Source of the DNA: an uncultured Devosia sp.
Lineage (GTDB): Bacteria; Pseudomonadota; Alphaproteobacteria; Rhizobiales; Devosiaceae
DNA: 24,884 bases
Assembly (NCBI RefSeq): GCF_946479885.1
Contig: NZ_CAMLHM010000052.1
Location: 1-24,884, forward strand
Direction: 5' to 3'
Positions 1 through 8,151 of the stretch are shown here, piece by piece (position 1 is the stretch's first letter; each line of letters opens with the position of its first letter). The notes below the pieces were generated by a model. It was not told where the DNA came from. It did no database searches and was given only the letters and a program-made list of their open reading frames with translations. Position numbers and translations under genes: made by a program.

Positions 1-692
1 TCCAGGGCCTGCTCGGCGGCACGATCGACATCGCCATCATGGGCGCTTCGTCCTACGCCGCCATCTACCTGCAGGATCCGGAAGCCGTTGACCCTGTCCT
101 GACCACCCAGCAGGAAGACGGCTCGACCGGCTACCACTCGATCATGGTTGCCCGCAAGGATAGCGGCATCACCGACCTGGCCTCCACCAAGGGCAAGAAG
201 CTCGGCTTCGCCGATCCGGACTCCACCTCTGGCTACCTCGTTCCCAACGTTACCCTGCCGGCCGCCATCGGCGCGCCGATCGCCGAATTCTACAGCGAAA
301 CCGGCTTTGGCGGCGGCCACGAGAACCTGGTTCTCGGCGTGCTCGACGGCACCTGGGACGTGGGCACCACGTTCGGCTCGGGCCAGGGCGAATTCTCCGA
401 AGGCTACACCTCGGGCAACCTGCGCATCATGGTCGACAAGGGCCTTCTCGACATGGACGACCTGGTCGAAGTCTGGCAGTCGCCGATCATCCCGAACGGC
501 CCGCTGATGGTGTCCAACAAGCTGCCGGCCGACCTCAAGGAAAAGGTCGCCGCCTTCTTCGCCGGCCTGCCGAAAGCCGACTTCGAGTGCTTCGACGCCT
601 TCACCGCCGGCGGCTACACCAACTTCGTCCCGGCCAGCCAGGACATGTACCAGACCATCATCGACGCCCGTAAGTCGATCATCGGCGGCTGA
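1..692 (+). CDS. phnD: Phosphonate/phosphate ABC transporter substrate-binding protein (C-terminal part)
   Basis: This is the C-terminal part of a periplasmic binding protein. The reading frame is open from base 3, so the true start lies upstream of the window and the ATG at 39 is internal. The visible 230 residues look like PhnD: an 'IAIMGASSYAAIYL' stretch near the left edge, then 'STKGKKLGFADPDSTSGYLVPN', typical of the family's second lobe. It would deliver ligand to the permeases encoded just downstream. In Sinorhizobium the equivalent protein is PhoD of the PhoCDET system, which carries phosphate as well as phosphonates, so the ligand cannot be read from sequence alone. An ATPase gene (phnC/phoC) is expected upstream of the window. 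Family assignment is firm; substrate is inferred. Confidence 0.9.
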   Translation, partial: QGLLGGTIDIAIMGASSYAAIYLQDPEAVDPVLTTQQEDGSTGYHSIMVARKDSGITDLASTKGKKLGFADPDSTSGYLVPNVTLPAAIGAPIAEFYSETGFGGGHENLVLGVLDGTWDVGTTFGSGQGEFSEGYTSGNLRIMVDKGLLDMDDLVEVWQSPIIPNGPLMVSNKLPADLKEKVAAFFAGLPKADFECFDAFTAGGYTNFVPASQDMYQTIIDARKSIIGG

Positions 693-719
693 TTGCCGAG
701 GCTGCGGCGGCTCCTTCGC

Positions 720-815
720 CTCCCTCCCCCTTGAGGGGAGGGAATGAGGTGGGGGTCGCTCGGTTCGTCACTGATGGACCCCCACCCCCCCCCCTCCCCT
801 CAAGGGGGAGGGGAG
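720..815. repeat. Large inverted repeat between phnD and phnE1
   Basis: Arms at 720-756 and 778-815 are near-perfect reverse complements around a 21-nt centre. Each arm contains its own small palindrome of C-run, TTGA or TCAA, and G-run. A transcript through here would fold into a long G/C-rich hairpin of more than 30 bp. It resembles the extragenic palindromes scattered between genes in many alphaproteobacteria. Inside an operon it could limit or stabilise the distal phnE message. The arms are clear; the function is inferred. Confidence 0.85.
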
Positions 816-850
816 CCCACGCATCCGTAGCTTACAGGAACCGGAAGCCC

Positions 851-1819
851 ATGGCCGATATCGCTCATTCCGACCTATCCCCCGCATCCCAGACCCTGCT
901 GCGCCACTATCGCGGGCAGGTGCTGACGCGGCGGGTCTATTCGGTCATCGGCCTGGTACTGATCCTGCTGGCGCTGGGCGCGGCGATGAACTTCGCCAAC
1001 ACGGCCAACTCGGGCAAGTTCTTCGAACGCCTGCCCTTCATGTTCGACTTCATCAAGAATTTCGTGCCGAACGATCCCTTCGAGATCTTTCGCGCCATGT
1101 TCGACCTGCCCTCGCCCTATGCCGATGGCTCGCTGAAGTTCGACTACACGTCCGACCGCGTCTATCTGACCGGCGGGCTCTACATTCCCAATTTCATTTA
1201 TCAGCTGATCATCACGGTCAACATCGCCATCGTCTCGACCATCATTGGCGGCGGACTGGCCTTTTGCCTGTGCTTCTTTGCCGCCACCAACCTGGTCGGC
1301 TCCGGCGCTGTGCGCTGGGTTGTGCGCCGCATCATGGAAATCATGCGCGCCTTCCCCGAAATCGTCATCGCTGGACTGCTCACCGCCGTGCTGTCGATCG
1401 GGCCGATCGCGGCAATTGCCGCCATTTCGTTCCACACCATTGGCGCCTTGGGCAAACTGTTCTTCGAAGTGGTCGAGAATGCCGACATGAAGCCCGACGA
1501 CGGGCTGCGCTCGGTTGGCGCCACCTGGATCGAGCGGGTCCGCTTCGCCATCGTGCCGCAGGTGCTGCCCAATTTCGTCAGCTATGCGCTGCTGCGCACC
1601 GAAATCAATGTGCGCGCCTCCACCATTATCGGCGCCGTGGGTGGCGGCGGCATCGGCGAGGTGTTCCGCCTCTCCATCGGCCGCGACCATGCCGCCAAGA
1701 CCTATGCCATCGTCATCCTGCTGCTGATCACCATCGTCTGCATCGACCAGTTTTCAGGCTGGCTGCGCCGCAAGCTGGTGGGTGATCAATCATTCGAACT
1801 GGGCCGGGGAGCCGCGTGA
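851..1819 (+). CDS. phnE: Phosphonate/phosphate ABC transporter permease 1
   Basis: Inner-membrane permease of 322 residues. A first membrane segment lies at about 30-47 and a periplasmic stretch at about 48-115. A block of segments from about 117 onward carries the cytoplasmic EAA loop near residues 207-242 ('SVGATWIERVRFAIVPQVLP'), which docks the ATPase. A reading frame extends upstream to 731, but that extension crosses the inverted repeat. The ATG at 851 has an AGGAA ribosome site about 10 nt upstream and gives a normal PhnE N-terminus. The stop overlaps the start of the second permease by one base, so the two are translationally coupled. The pair is equivalent to PhoE/PhoT of Sinorhizobium or PhnE1/PhnE2 elsewhere. 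Transported substrate is inferred to be phosphate and/or phosphonate. Confidence 0.9.
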   Translation: MADIAHSDLSPASQTLLRHYRGQVLTRRVYSVIGLVLILLALGAAMNFANTANSGKFFERLPFMFDFIKNFVPNDPFEIFRAMFDLPSPYADGSLKFDYTSDRVYLTGGLYIPNFIYQLIITVNIAIVSTIIGGGLAFCLCFFAATNLVGSGAVRWVVRRIMEIMRAFPEIVIAGLLTAVLSIGPIAAIAAISFHTIGALGKLFFEVVENADMKPDDGLRSVGATWIERVRFAIVPQVLPNFVSYALLRTEINVRASTIIGAVGGGGIGEVFRLSIGRDHAAKTYAIVILLLITIVCIDQFSGWLRRKLVGDQSFELGRGAA

Positions 1820-3156
1820 TGACCACGATCAGCATGGCCGAGCGCGGCCGGCTCGAAGCGAAATATCCCGAAGTGTTCCGCCAGGGCTTCTGGCAGCGCT
1901 GGGGCCTGCTGGTGGCTGGCGTGGCGACACTGGCCTATCTGGGCTTCTGCTTCTTCTTTTTCGGCGTTGGCCCCGCTTTGCAGAACGGCAAATGGGACCG
2001 CGCGGCCATCTATGTGCAGGATTGGTATTCCTGGCGGGCGCAGCCCCGGCTGCGCTTCGAGGACGGACGGGTCAATGCCGAATGGTCGAGCCGTGGGCAA
2101 TATGCCGATGGCGCGATCATCGACTGGCTGACGCCGCATGACGACGGCGGCATGACGGCGACCTTCGGGGGGCAGGACGATCGGCTCGAGATCACGCCGG
2201 CACGCGTCGATGTCTATGTCGACGGCGTTGCCTGGCCCGTGACGATCACGGCCGATGCGGCAGTGGCGCCGCCCGATGCACCTGACGCGATCGAGCAGGA
2301 TGGCGCCAAGGTGCTCGTGCATTACGGCTTTGCCGGCCAGGCCGAGATCCGCAACAACCAGGTCGTGGTGCAGCGCCGCTTCCTGGGTTGGGCGAACTTC
2401 CTCTACGACCCCGACTCCGTGCTGTGGGGCCACGATCTGTTCGGCACCGTCGGGCTGCTGTTCAGCGGCGATCGGGTCGACCCCGACCGGTCCAACGCCC
2501 AGCTCATCGCCGACGAGTTCCTCGGCAATCGCGCCTGGCAGCATGCCGATATCCTGGCCAAGCTGATGCAGACGCTGGTCATGGCCTTTGTGGGCACGCT
2601 GTTCGCAACGCTGATCGCCTTCCCACTGGCCTTCATCGCCGCGCGAACCATCACCCCGAACCGGACCGCAAACTGGCTGATGAAGCGGGCCTTCGATTTC
2701 CTGCGCTCCATCGACATGCTGATCTGGGCGCTGTTCTTTACCCGCGGTTTTGGCCCCGGCCCCGTTCCCGGCATCGCCGCGATTTTCTTCACCGACACCG
2801 GCGCCCTGGGCAAGGTCTATGCCGAGGCGCTGGAAAACGTCGACGACAAGCAGCGCGAGGGTGTGAAATCGGTCGGCGCCAGCCCGGCCGCGGTCAACCG
2901 TTTCGGCGTCGTGCCCCAGGTGCTGCCGGTGTTCATTTCCCAGTCGCTTTACTTCTGGGAGAGCAATACCCGCTCGGCCACGGTCATCGGCGCGGTGGGC
3001 GCAGGGGGCATCGGCCTCAAGCTGCTCGAGGCCATGGGCACCAATTCGGACTGGGACAAGGTGGCCTATATGGTGCTGCTGATCCTGGGTGTCGTGTTCC
3101 TGTTCGACAATGTGTCAAACGCCCTGCGCTCTCGCCTGATCGGCAAATCCCACTGA
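1819..3156 (+). CDS. phnE: Phosphonate/phosphate ABC transporter permease 2, with large periplasmic insert
   Basis: Second permease, 445 residues. The ATG at 1819 overlaps the preceding TGA; a GTG one codon earlier is possible, and a GGGGAG ribosome site lies just upstream. A first membrane segment at about 29-50 is followed by roughly 195 mostly hydrophilic residues (about 52-248), then the transport domain. The EAA loop is near 336-372 ('GVKSVGASPAAVNRFGVVPQ'), followed by 'VIGAVGAGGIG'. A classical PhnE is about 260-320 residues; the extra length matches the long PhoT/PhnE2 type of rhizobia. The insert should be periplasmic and may contact the binding protein. Family is certain; the role of the insert is unknown. 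Confidence 0.9.
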   Translation: MTTISMAERGRLEAKYPEVFRQGFWQRWGLLVAGVATLAYLGFCFFFFGVGPALQNGKWDRAAIYVQDWYSWRAQPRLRFEDGRVNAEWSSRGQYADGAIIDWLTPHDDGGMTATFGGQDDRLEITPARVDVYVDGVAWPVTITADAAVAPPDAPDAIEQDGAKVLVHYGFAGQAEIRNNQVVVQRRFLGWANFLYDPDSVLWGHDLFGTVGLLFSGDRVDPDRSNAQLIADEFLGNRAWQHADILAKLMQTLVMAFVGTLFATLIAFPLAFIAARTITPNRTANWLMKRAFDFLRSIDMLIWALFFTRGFGPGPVPGIAAIFFTDTGALGKVYAEALENVDDKQREGVKSVGASPAAVNRFGVVPQVLPVFISQSLYFWESNTRSATVIGAVGAGGIGLKLLEAMGTNSDWDKVAYMVLLILGVVFLFDNVSNALRSRLIGKSH

Positions 3157-3159
3157 TGG

Positions 3160-3183
3160 GGCAGCCCTGTTGCCATGGCTGCC
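3160..3183 (+). terminator. Possible hairpin after phnE2
   Basis: GGCAGCC at 3160-3166 pairs perfectly with GGCTGCC at 3177-3183 across a 10-nt loop, four bases after the phnE2 stop. There is no U-run after it, so it is at best a weak or Rho-assisted terminator, or a 3' end stabiliser. Confidence 0.35.
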
Positions 3184-3294
3184 GCGCTACTGGAGTCGCG
3201 TCCAAATCTGGCGACGCTGTCACATTCGAATGTCACGGAAGCAGACCGGCTTCTGATTATTCCGACAATTGCACAGTATATTCATCGACTTAAC

Positions 3295-3350
3295 CTGTCA
3301 TAAACGCGTCACGCTACCGCAATAAAACTGTCGCGTACCCCTCATATGGT
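3295..3350 (+). promoter_or_regulatory. Tandem Pho boxes and -10 of the pst operon
   Basis: Four 7-base half-sites lie exactly 11 bp apart: CTGTCAT (3295), GCGTCAC (3306), CCGCAAT (3317, weak) and CTGTCGC (3328), separated by 4-base spacers AAAC, GCTA and AAAA. This matches the known PhoB site (CTGTCAT, 4 A/T-rich bases, CTGTCAT). TATGGT at 3345-3350 lies 10 bp after the last half-site, the distance expected for a PhoB-dependent -10 element. The pstS start is about 80 nt further on. A further isolated CTGTCAC at 3217-3223 may be another half-site. The operon is therefore very probably induced by PhoB under phosphate limitation. Confidence 0.85.
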
Positions 3351-3432
3351 CCCCCTCGTCAAAGGGCGGCACCGGGGAATGAACTGCCGGATCGGCCAGC
3401 CAGGTTTGAACTGAATTCCGAAGGGAAATCCC

Positions 3433-4452
3433 ATGAAGTCTGCACTTTTCGCCAGTGCTGCCGTGATCGCGCTCGTCGCATTCGGCACTCCCGCTTTCGC
3501 CCAGTCGCGCGACACCATCCAGGTTGCCGGTTCGTCGACCGTACTGCCCTTCGCCTCGATCGTGGCTGAAGAATTTGGCGCCGCGTTCCCCGAGTTCAAG
3601 ACCCCGGTCGTTGGTTCGGGCGGCACCGGTGGCGGCCTCAAGCAGTTCTGCGAAGGCGTCGGCGACAACACCATCGACATCGCCAATGCCTCGCGCAAGA
3701 TCAAGGACAGCGAGCTCGAAGCCTGCACCGCCGCTGGCGTCACCGATATCCGTGAAATCCAGTTCGGCTATGACGGCATCGTCTTCGCCTCGGCTGCCGG
3801 TGGTCCGGACTTCGCGCTGACCCCGATCCAGGTCTACAAGGCTATCGCCGCCAAGGTGATGGTTGACGGCGCCCTGGTCGACAACCCCTACAAGAAGTGG
3901 TCGGAAATCGACGCTTCCCTCCCCGACCAGGCTATTTCGCTGGCCATCCCGGGCACCAACCACGGCACCCGTGAAGTGTTCCAGACCAAGGTCGTCGATG
4001 CCGGTGCGGAAGAAGCCGGTCTTCCCGAAGGCCTGACCGACGAAGAGAAGGTCGCCGCCACCACTACGTTCCGTCAGGACGTCGTCGTCGAAATCTCGGG
4101 CGACTACACCGAGACCCTGGCGCGCCTGACCAGCAACCCGGAAACCGTTGGCGTGTTCGGCCTGTCGTTCTACGAGCAGAACACCGACACCCTCAAGGTC
4201 GCCACCGTCGACGGCATCGTGCCGTCCGCTGAATCGGTTGCTGCCGGCGAATACCCGGTCTCCCGCCCGCTGTTCTTCTACGTCAAGGGCCAGCATATCG
4301 GCGTGATCCCCGGCATCGAAGAATATGTCCAGTTCTTCCTGTCGGAAGGCATTTCCGGCGCAGGCGGCACCCTTGAGGCCGCTGGCCTGATCCCGCAGCC
4401 TGCCGAGAAGACCGCTGAAGTTCTCGCCGCTTTCGAAGCCGGCGCTCAGTAA
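3433..4452 (+). CDS. pstS: Phosphate ABC transporter substrate-binding protein PstS
   Basis: Periplasmic high-affinity phosphate-binding protein, 339 residues. It has a clear signal peptide of about 23 residues ending 'TPAFA', followed by Gln. The mature protein opens with 'IQVAGSSTVLPF' and then 'VGSGGTGGGLKQFCEG', the family's phosphate-binding loops. 'IPGTNHGTREVF' in the middle supplies further ligand contacts. The ATG at 3433 is preceded by AAGGGA. It heads the pst operon directly below the Pho boxes. A stem-loop follows the stop, which fits the common pattern of pstS being expressed above the membrane components. Assignment is firm. Confidence 0.97.
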   Translation: MKSALFASAAVIALVAFGTPAFAQSRDTIQVAGSSTVLPFASIVAEEFGAAFPEFKTPVVGSGGTGGGLKQFCEGVGDNTIDIANASRKIKDSELEACTAAGVTDIREIQFGYDGIVFASAAGGPDFALTPIQVYKAIAAKVMVDGALVDNPYKKWSEIDASLPDQAISLAIPGTNHGTREVFQTKVVDAGAEEAGLPEGLTDEEKVAATTTFRQDVVVEISGDYTETLARLTSNPETVGVFGLSFYEQNTDTLKVATVDGIVPSAESVAAGEYPVSRPLFFYVKGQHIGVIPGIEEYVQFFLSEGISGAGGTLEAAGLIPQPAEKTAEVLAAFEAGAQ

Positions 4453-4459
4453 GACCACA

Positions 4460-4483
4460 GGGCCGCGCCAACAGGCGCGGCCC
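4460..4483 (+). terminator. Stem-loop between pstS and pstC
   Basis: A perfect 10-bp G/C stem (4460-4469 with 4474-4483) closes a four-base AACA loop, starting 7 nt after the pstS stop. No U-tract follows. It is likely a processing or stabilising element or partial attenuator that gives more pstS than pstCAB transcript; its strength is inferred. Confidence 0.7.
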
Positions 4484-4512
4484 ACTTCATTCCTCCGCGG
4501 GGGCGCGTAACG

Positions 4513-5889
4513 ATGAATTCCCTTGTGATTGCCGGCTTACTGCTGGTTCTGCTCGGCCTGGCCTACCAGTCAGGCTGGTCGCGCAGCCGGGGTCTGGCCA
4601 CATCAGATGGCGTCAAGGTCCACTCCCGCCCGCAATATCACGGCTCCTATGTCGCCATCTGGGCGCTGGTACCGGCTCTGCTGATCGTCGGCCTCTGGGG
4701 CTGGCTCGGCGATGGCATCACCCACAATTTCATCGTCTCGCAGATCCCGGTCGAGACGGTTCAGTCGCTCGACCAAGCGGGTCTTAATGCCACCATCGCC
4801 CGCATCATCTCGCTGGCCTCCGGCTATGGCGTGGCCGGCGAAATCCTGCCCTATGAACAGACGGCCGGCGACGCGCTGCGCTCGTTCCAGTTCATCACGT
4901 TCCTCGTGGTCGTCGGCGCCGCTGCCGTGGCCGGTGTCGCGGCGCTGCTCTATGCCCGCAGCCGCATCACCGCCCGCCACCGTGCCCGCAACGCGGTCGA
5001 GCGCGTCATCAATATCGCGCTGCTCGCCTGCTCGGCCGTCGCCATCCTGACCACGGTCGGCATCGTCGCCTCGCTGGTCACCGAGGCCGTCCGCTTCTTC
5101 AGCTTCATCAGCCCGCTCGATTTCTTCTTCGGCACGGTCTGGAACCCCAACAATGCCGGCTCCGAGGGCAATTGGGGCAGCTACGGCCTGCTGCCGCTGC
5201 TGGTCGGCACGCTGATGATCACCGCCATTGCCATGCTGGTGGCGGTTCCGGTCGGCCTCATGGCCGCGATCTATCTCAGCCAATATGCGCATCGCAATCT
5301 GCGCGCCGTGGCCAAGCCGATCATCGAAATCCTGGCCGGCATCCCCACCATCGTCTTCGGCTTTTTCGCCCTGGTGACGGTCGGCCCCTTCCTGCGCGAC
5401 GCCGGCAACCTCATTGGCCTCGACATCAATGCCACCAGCGCGCTCACCGCCGGCGTGGTCATGGGCATCATGATCATCCCCTTCGTGTCGTCGCTCTCGG
5501 ACGACATTCTCAACCAGGTGCCGCGCACCCTGCGCGATGGCGCCTATGGCCTGGGCGCCACCAAGTCGGAAACCATCCGCAACGTGCTGCTGCCCGCCGC
5601 CCTGCCCGGCATTGTCGGCGCCTTCCTGCTGGCCGTCAGCCGCGCCGTGGGTGAAACCATGATCGTGGTGCTCGCGGCCGGCAACAGCCCGGTCCTGCGC
5701 GGCAACCCGTTCGAGCCGGTGGCCACCATCACCGTTTCCATCGTCAACCAGCTGACTGGTGATACCGACTTCGCCGGGCCCCAGTCGCTGGTCGGCTTCG
5801 CTCTGGGCCTGACGCTGTTCGTCATCACCCTCTGCCTCAACATCTTCGCACTCTACATCGTGCGCCGCTTCCGGGAGCAGTACGAATAA
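4513..5889 (+). CDS. pstC: Phosphate ABC transporter permease PstC
   Basis: Inner-membrane permease of 458 residues, the first channel subunit of the PstSCAB phosphate importer. The C-terminal two-thirds is the classic transport domain, with the EAA loop at about 331-366 ('RTLRDGAYGLGATKSETIRN') and 'SRAVGETMIVVLAAG' after it. E. coli PstC is about 320 residues. This one has about 150 extra N-terminal residues with three likely membrane segments (about 3-20, 46-66, 128-148) and a polar loop between, the long form usual in alphaproteobacteria. Its TAA overlaps the pstA ATG by one base. Assignment is firm. Confidence 0.96.
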   Translation: MNSLVIAGLLLVLLGLAYQSGWSRSRGLATSDGVKVHSRPQYHGSYVAIWALVPALLIVGLWGWLGDGITHNFIVSQIPVETVQSLDQAGLNATIARIISLASGYGVAGEILPYEQTAGDALRSFQFITFLVVVGAAAVAGVAALLYARSRITARHRARNAVERVINIALLACSAVAILTTVGIVASLVTEAVRFFSFISPLDFFFGTVWNPNNAGSEGNWGSYGLLPLLVGTLMITAIAMLVAVPVGLMAAIYLSQYAHRNLRAVAKPIIEILAGIPTIVFGFFALVTVGPFLRDAGNLIGLDINATSALTAGVVMGIMIIPFVSSLSDDILNQVPRTLRDGAYGLGATKSETIRNVLLPAALPGIVGAFLLAVSRAVGETMIVVLAAGNSPVLRGNPFEPVATITVSIVNQLTGDTDFAGPQSLVGFALGLTLFVITLCLNIFALYIVRRFREQYE

Positions 5890-7253
5890 TGGCAACCGAT
5901 ACGCTCTCCACCAACCAGGCGTCCGTCGAGCGCACCAAGCTCATCCGTTCCAGCCTGCGCAAGCGCCATCTGAGCGAGACCATTTTCAAGGGTCTCGGGC
6001 TCGCCGCCATCATCCTGGCGCTTGGCTTCGTCGCCCTGCTGTTCGTCGATATCGTCCGCAAGGGCGCTCCGGCCTTCACGCAGTCCAACCTGCATCTTGC
6101 CGTGAACTTCGACCCGGCCCTGATCAAGGCCGATGCGCCGCCGGTTCGTGCCGCGGGCCAGTCCGACGCCGATTTCGAGGCTGCCAACCTCAAGTGGCAG
6201 CGCGACCTGGCGATGCTCAACTGGAACAAGGTGATCGAGGCGTCGCTGCGCGCCGCGGCTCCCGCCGGCTATGAGATCGACGCCAAGGACATCCTCTCGA
6301 TCGCCGAGACCGATGCCCGGCACGAAGTGCGCGAAATGTTCGTCGCCGACCCGACCCTGCTCGGCAAGACCGTCCAGGTCGACGTGCTGGCCTCGGCCAA
6401 CGCGGTCAACTGGATCCGCGGCAATATCGATCGCTCGCTCGGCGACGCCCAGCAGCAGCTCTCGGCGCCGGCCCGCGCCCTCATCGACGACATGGTCGCC
6501 AATGGCGCCATTTCCAACGGCTTTGCCTGGTCGATCTTCACCAATGTCGACAGCCGCGCTGCCCCCGCTTCGGCCGGCCTGCTCGGCGCTTTTGTCGGCA
6601 CGCTGTGGATGATGCTCATCGTCATCTTCCTGGCCGTGCCGATCGGGGTGGCCTCGGCCATCTATCTCGAGGAATTCGCGCCCAAGTCGCGGCTGACCGA
6701 CTTCATCGAGGTCAATATCAACAACCTCGCCGCCGTGCCGTCCATCGTCTTCGGCCTGCTCGGCGCCGCCGTGTTCATCAACTACCTGCACCTGCCCATC
6801 TCGGCCCCCATCGTGGGCGGCCTGGTGCTGACGCTGATGACGCTGCCCACCATCATCATCGCCACCCGTGGCGCCCTGCTCGGCGTATCGCCGGCCTTGC
6901 GCCAGGCCGCGCTCGGCATGGGTGCGTCCAAGACGCAGATGGTGTTCCACCATGTGCTGCCGGTCACCTTCCCCTCGATCCTGACCGCCACCATTCTGGG
7001 TGTCGCCCACGCCCTCGGCGAAACGGCACCGCTGCTGCTGATCGGCATGAAGGCTTTCGTGGCCGCCGTGCCGGCAACGCCCTTCGACCAGGCTACCGCC
7101 CTGCCCGTGCAGATCTACCTCTGGCAGGGCAACGAAAACCGCAACTTCTTCGAACCCCGCACGGCCGCCGCGATCATGGTGCTTCTGCTCGTCATGATCT
7201 GCCTGAACGGCGTCGCCATCTACTTGCGCTCGCGCCTCGAAAAGCGCGCGTGA
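5889..7253 (+). CDS. pstA: Phosphate ABC transporter permease PstA
   Basis: Second phosphate permease, 454 residues. One membrane segment lies at about 34-55, followed by a periplasmic stretch of about 165 residues (58-225) and then the five-helix transport domain. The EAA loop is at about 326-362 ('PALRQAALGMGASKTQ'), followed by 'GVAHALGETAPLLLIGM', characteristic of PstA. E. coli PstA is under 300 residues, so the periplasmic loop is an enlargement typical of alphaproteobacterial PstA. The start overlaps the pstC stop, implying coupled translation and subunit balance. Assignment is firm. Confidence 0.96.
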   Translation: MATDTLSTNQASVERTKLIRSSLRKRHLSETIFKGLGLAAIILALGFVALLFVDIVRKGAPAFTQSNLHLAVNFDPALIKADAPPVRAAGQSDADFEAANLKWQRDLAMLNWNKVIEASLRAAAPAGYEIDAKDILSIAETDARHEVREMFVADPTLLGKTVQVDVLASANAVNWIRGNIDRSLGDAQQQLSAPARALIDDMVANGAISNGFAWSIFTNVDSRAAPASAGLLGAFVGTLWMMLIVIFLAVPIGVASAIYLEEFAPKSRLTDFIEVNINNLAAVPSIVFGLLGAAVFINYLHLPISAPIVGGLVLTLMTLPTIIIATRGALLGVSPALRQAALGMGASKTQMVFHHVLPVTFPSILTATILGVAHALGETAPLLLIGMKAFVAAVPATPFDQATALPVQIYLWQGNENRNFFEPRTAAAIMVLLLVMICLNGVAIYLRSRLEKRA

Positions 7254-7274
7254 TCGCAACGTCAGGATACAAGG

Positions 7275-8120
7275 ATGTCTCAAATGGATATGCTGGCCGG
7301 CAAGGTTAAGATGACCCAACAATCAGTGATTTCAGCCATGAACCCCTCAGACGCGCTCGAGCGCCCCATCCGCCTTACCGCTCGCGACGTGACGGTGCAT
7401 TACGGTGCCAAGCAGGCACTGCACGGCATCTCGATCGACATTCCCGACCGCGCCGTAACGTCCTTCATCGGACCCTCGGGCTGTGGCAAGTCGACCTTCC
7501 TGCGCTGCATCAACCGCATGAACGACACGATCGAAGGCGCCAAGGTCGGCGGCACGATCAAGCTCGACGGCGAGGACATCTACGATCCCGCCCTCGACGT
7601 GGTGGAACTGCGCGCCCGCATCGGCATGGTTTTCCAGAAGCCCAATCCGTTCCCCAAGTCGATCTACGAGAACGTCGCCTACGGCCCCAAGATCCACGGC
7701 CTGGCCCGCTCCAAGGCCGACATGGACGAGATCGTCGTTTCCTCGCTGCGCAAGGCGGGCCTCTTCGAAGAGGTCAAGGATCGCCTGAACGAACCCGGCA
7801 CCGGCCTGTCCGGCGGCCAGCAGCAGCGTCTGTGCATTGCCCGCGCCATTGCCGTCGGCCCCGAAGTCATCCTGATGGACGAGCCCTGCTCGGCCCTCGA
7901 TCCGATCGCCACCGCCATCATCGAAGAACTCATCGATGAGCTGCGCGAGAACTACACCATCGTCATCGTCACGCATTCGATGCAGCAGGCCGCGCGCGTC
8001 AGCCAGCGCACCGCCTTCTTCCACCTCGGCAACCTGATCGAGGAAGGCGTGACCGAGGACATCTTCACCAACCCGGTCAACAAGCAGACCCAGGACTACA
8101 TCATGGGCCGCATCGGCTGA
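7275..8120 (+). CDS. pstB: Phosphate ABC transporter ATPase PstB
   Basis: Cytoplasmic ATPase of the Pst importer, 281 residues. All nucleotide-binding motifs are intact: Walker A 'GPSGCGKST' at about 66-74, Q-loop in '[16 protein letters not shown]', signature 'LSGGQQQR' at about 178, Walker B 'VILMDEP' at about 198, and H-loop His in '[13 protein letters not shown]'. The ATG at 7275 has AGGA 7 nt upstream. In-frame ATGs shortly after (7284, 7290, 7311) would give the more usual length of about 270, so the first 12 residues are uncertain. It lies 21 nt after pstA in the same operon. Confidence 0.97.
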   Translation: MSQMDMLAGKVKMTQQSVISAMNPSDALERPIRLTARDVTVHYGAKQALHGISIDIPDRAVTSFIGPSGCGKSTFLRCINRMNDTIEGAKVGGTIKLDGEDIYDPALDVVELRARIGMVFQKPNPFPKSIYENVAYGPKIHGLARSKADMDEIVVSSLRKAGLFEEVKDRLNEPGTGLSGGQQQRLCIARAIAVGPEVILMDEPCSALDPIATAIIEELIDELRENYTIVIVTHSMQQAARVSQRTAFFHLGNLIEEGVTEDIFTNPVNKQTQDYIMGRIG

Positions 8121-8151
8121 TCGGTCCGCGAGTACGAAGAGGAATATCGAA

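Noticed and set aside
731..850. N-terminal extension of phnE1
   Set aside because: It reads through the inverted repeat and has a Pro-rich, non-PhnE sequence; the ATG at 851 has a ribosome site.
3298..4485. Long open frame antisense to pstS
   Set aside because: It mirrors a clear pstS gene, has low-complexity Gly/Asp-rich composition typical of antisense GC-rich frames, and shows no domain.
4603..7322. Long antisense frames opposite pstC and pstA
   Set aside because: Strongly His/Gln/Asp/Gly-biased translations with no motifs; they are reverse-strand shadows of well-identified permeases.
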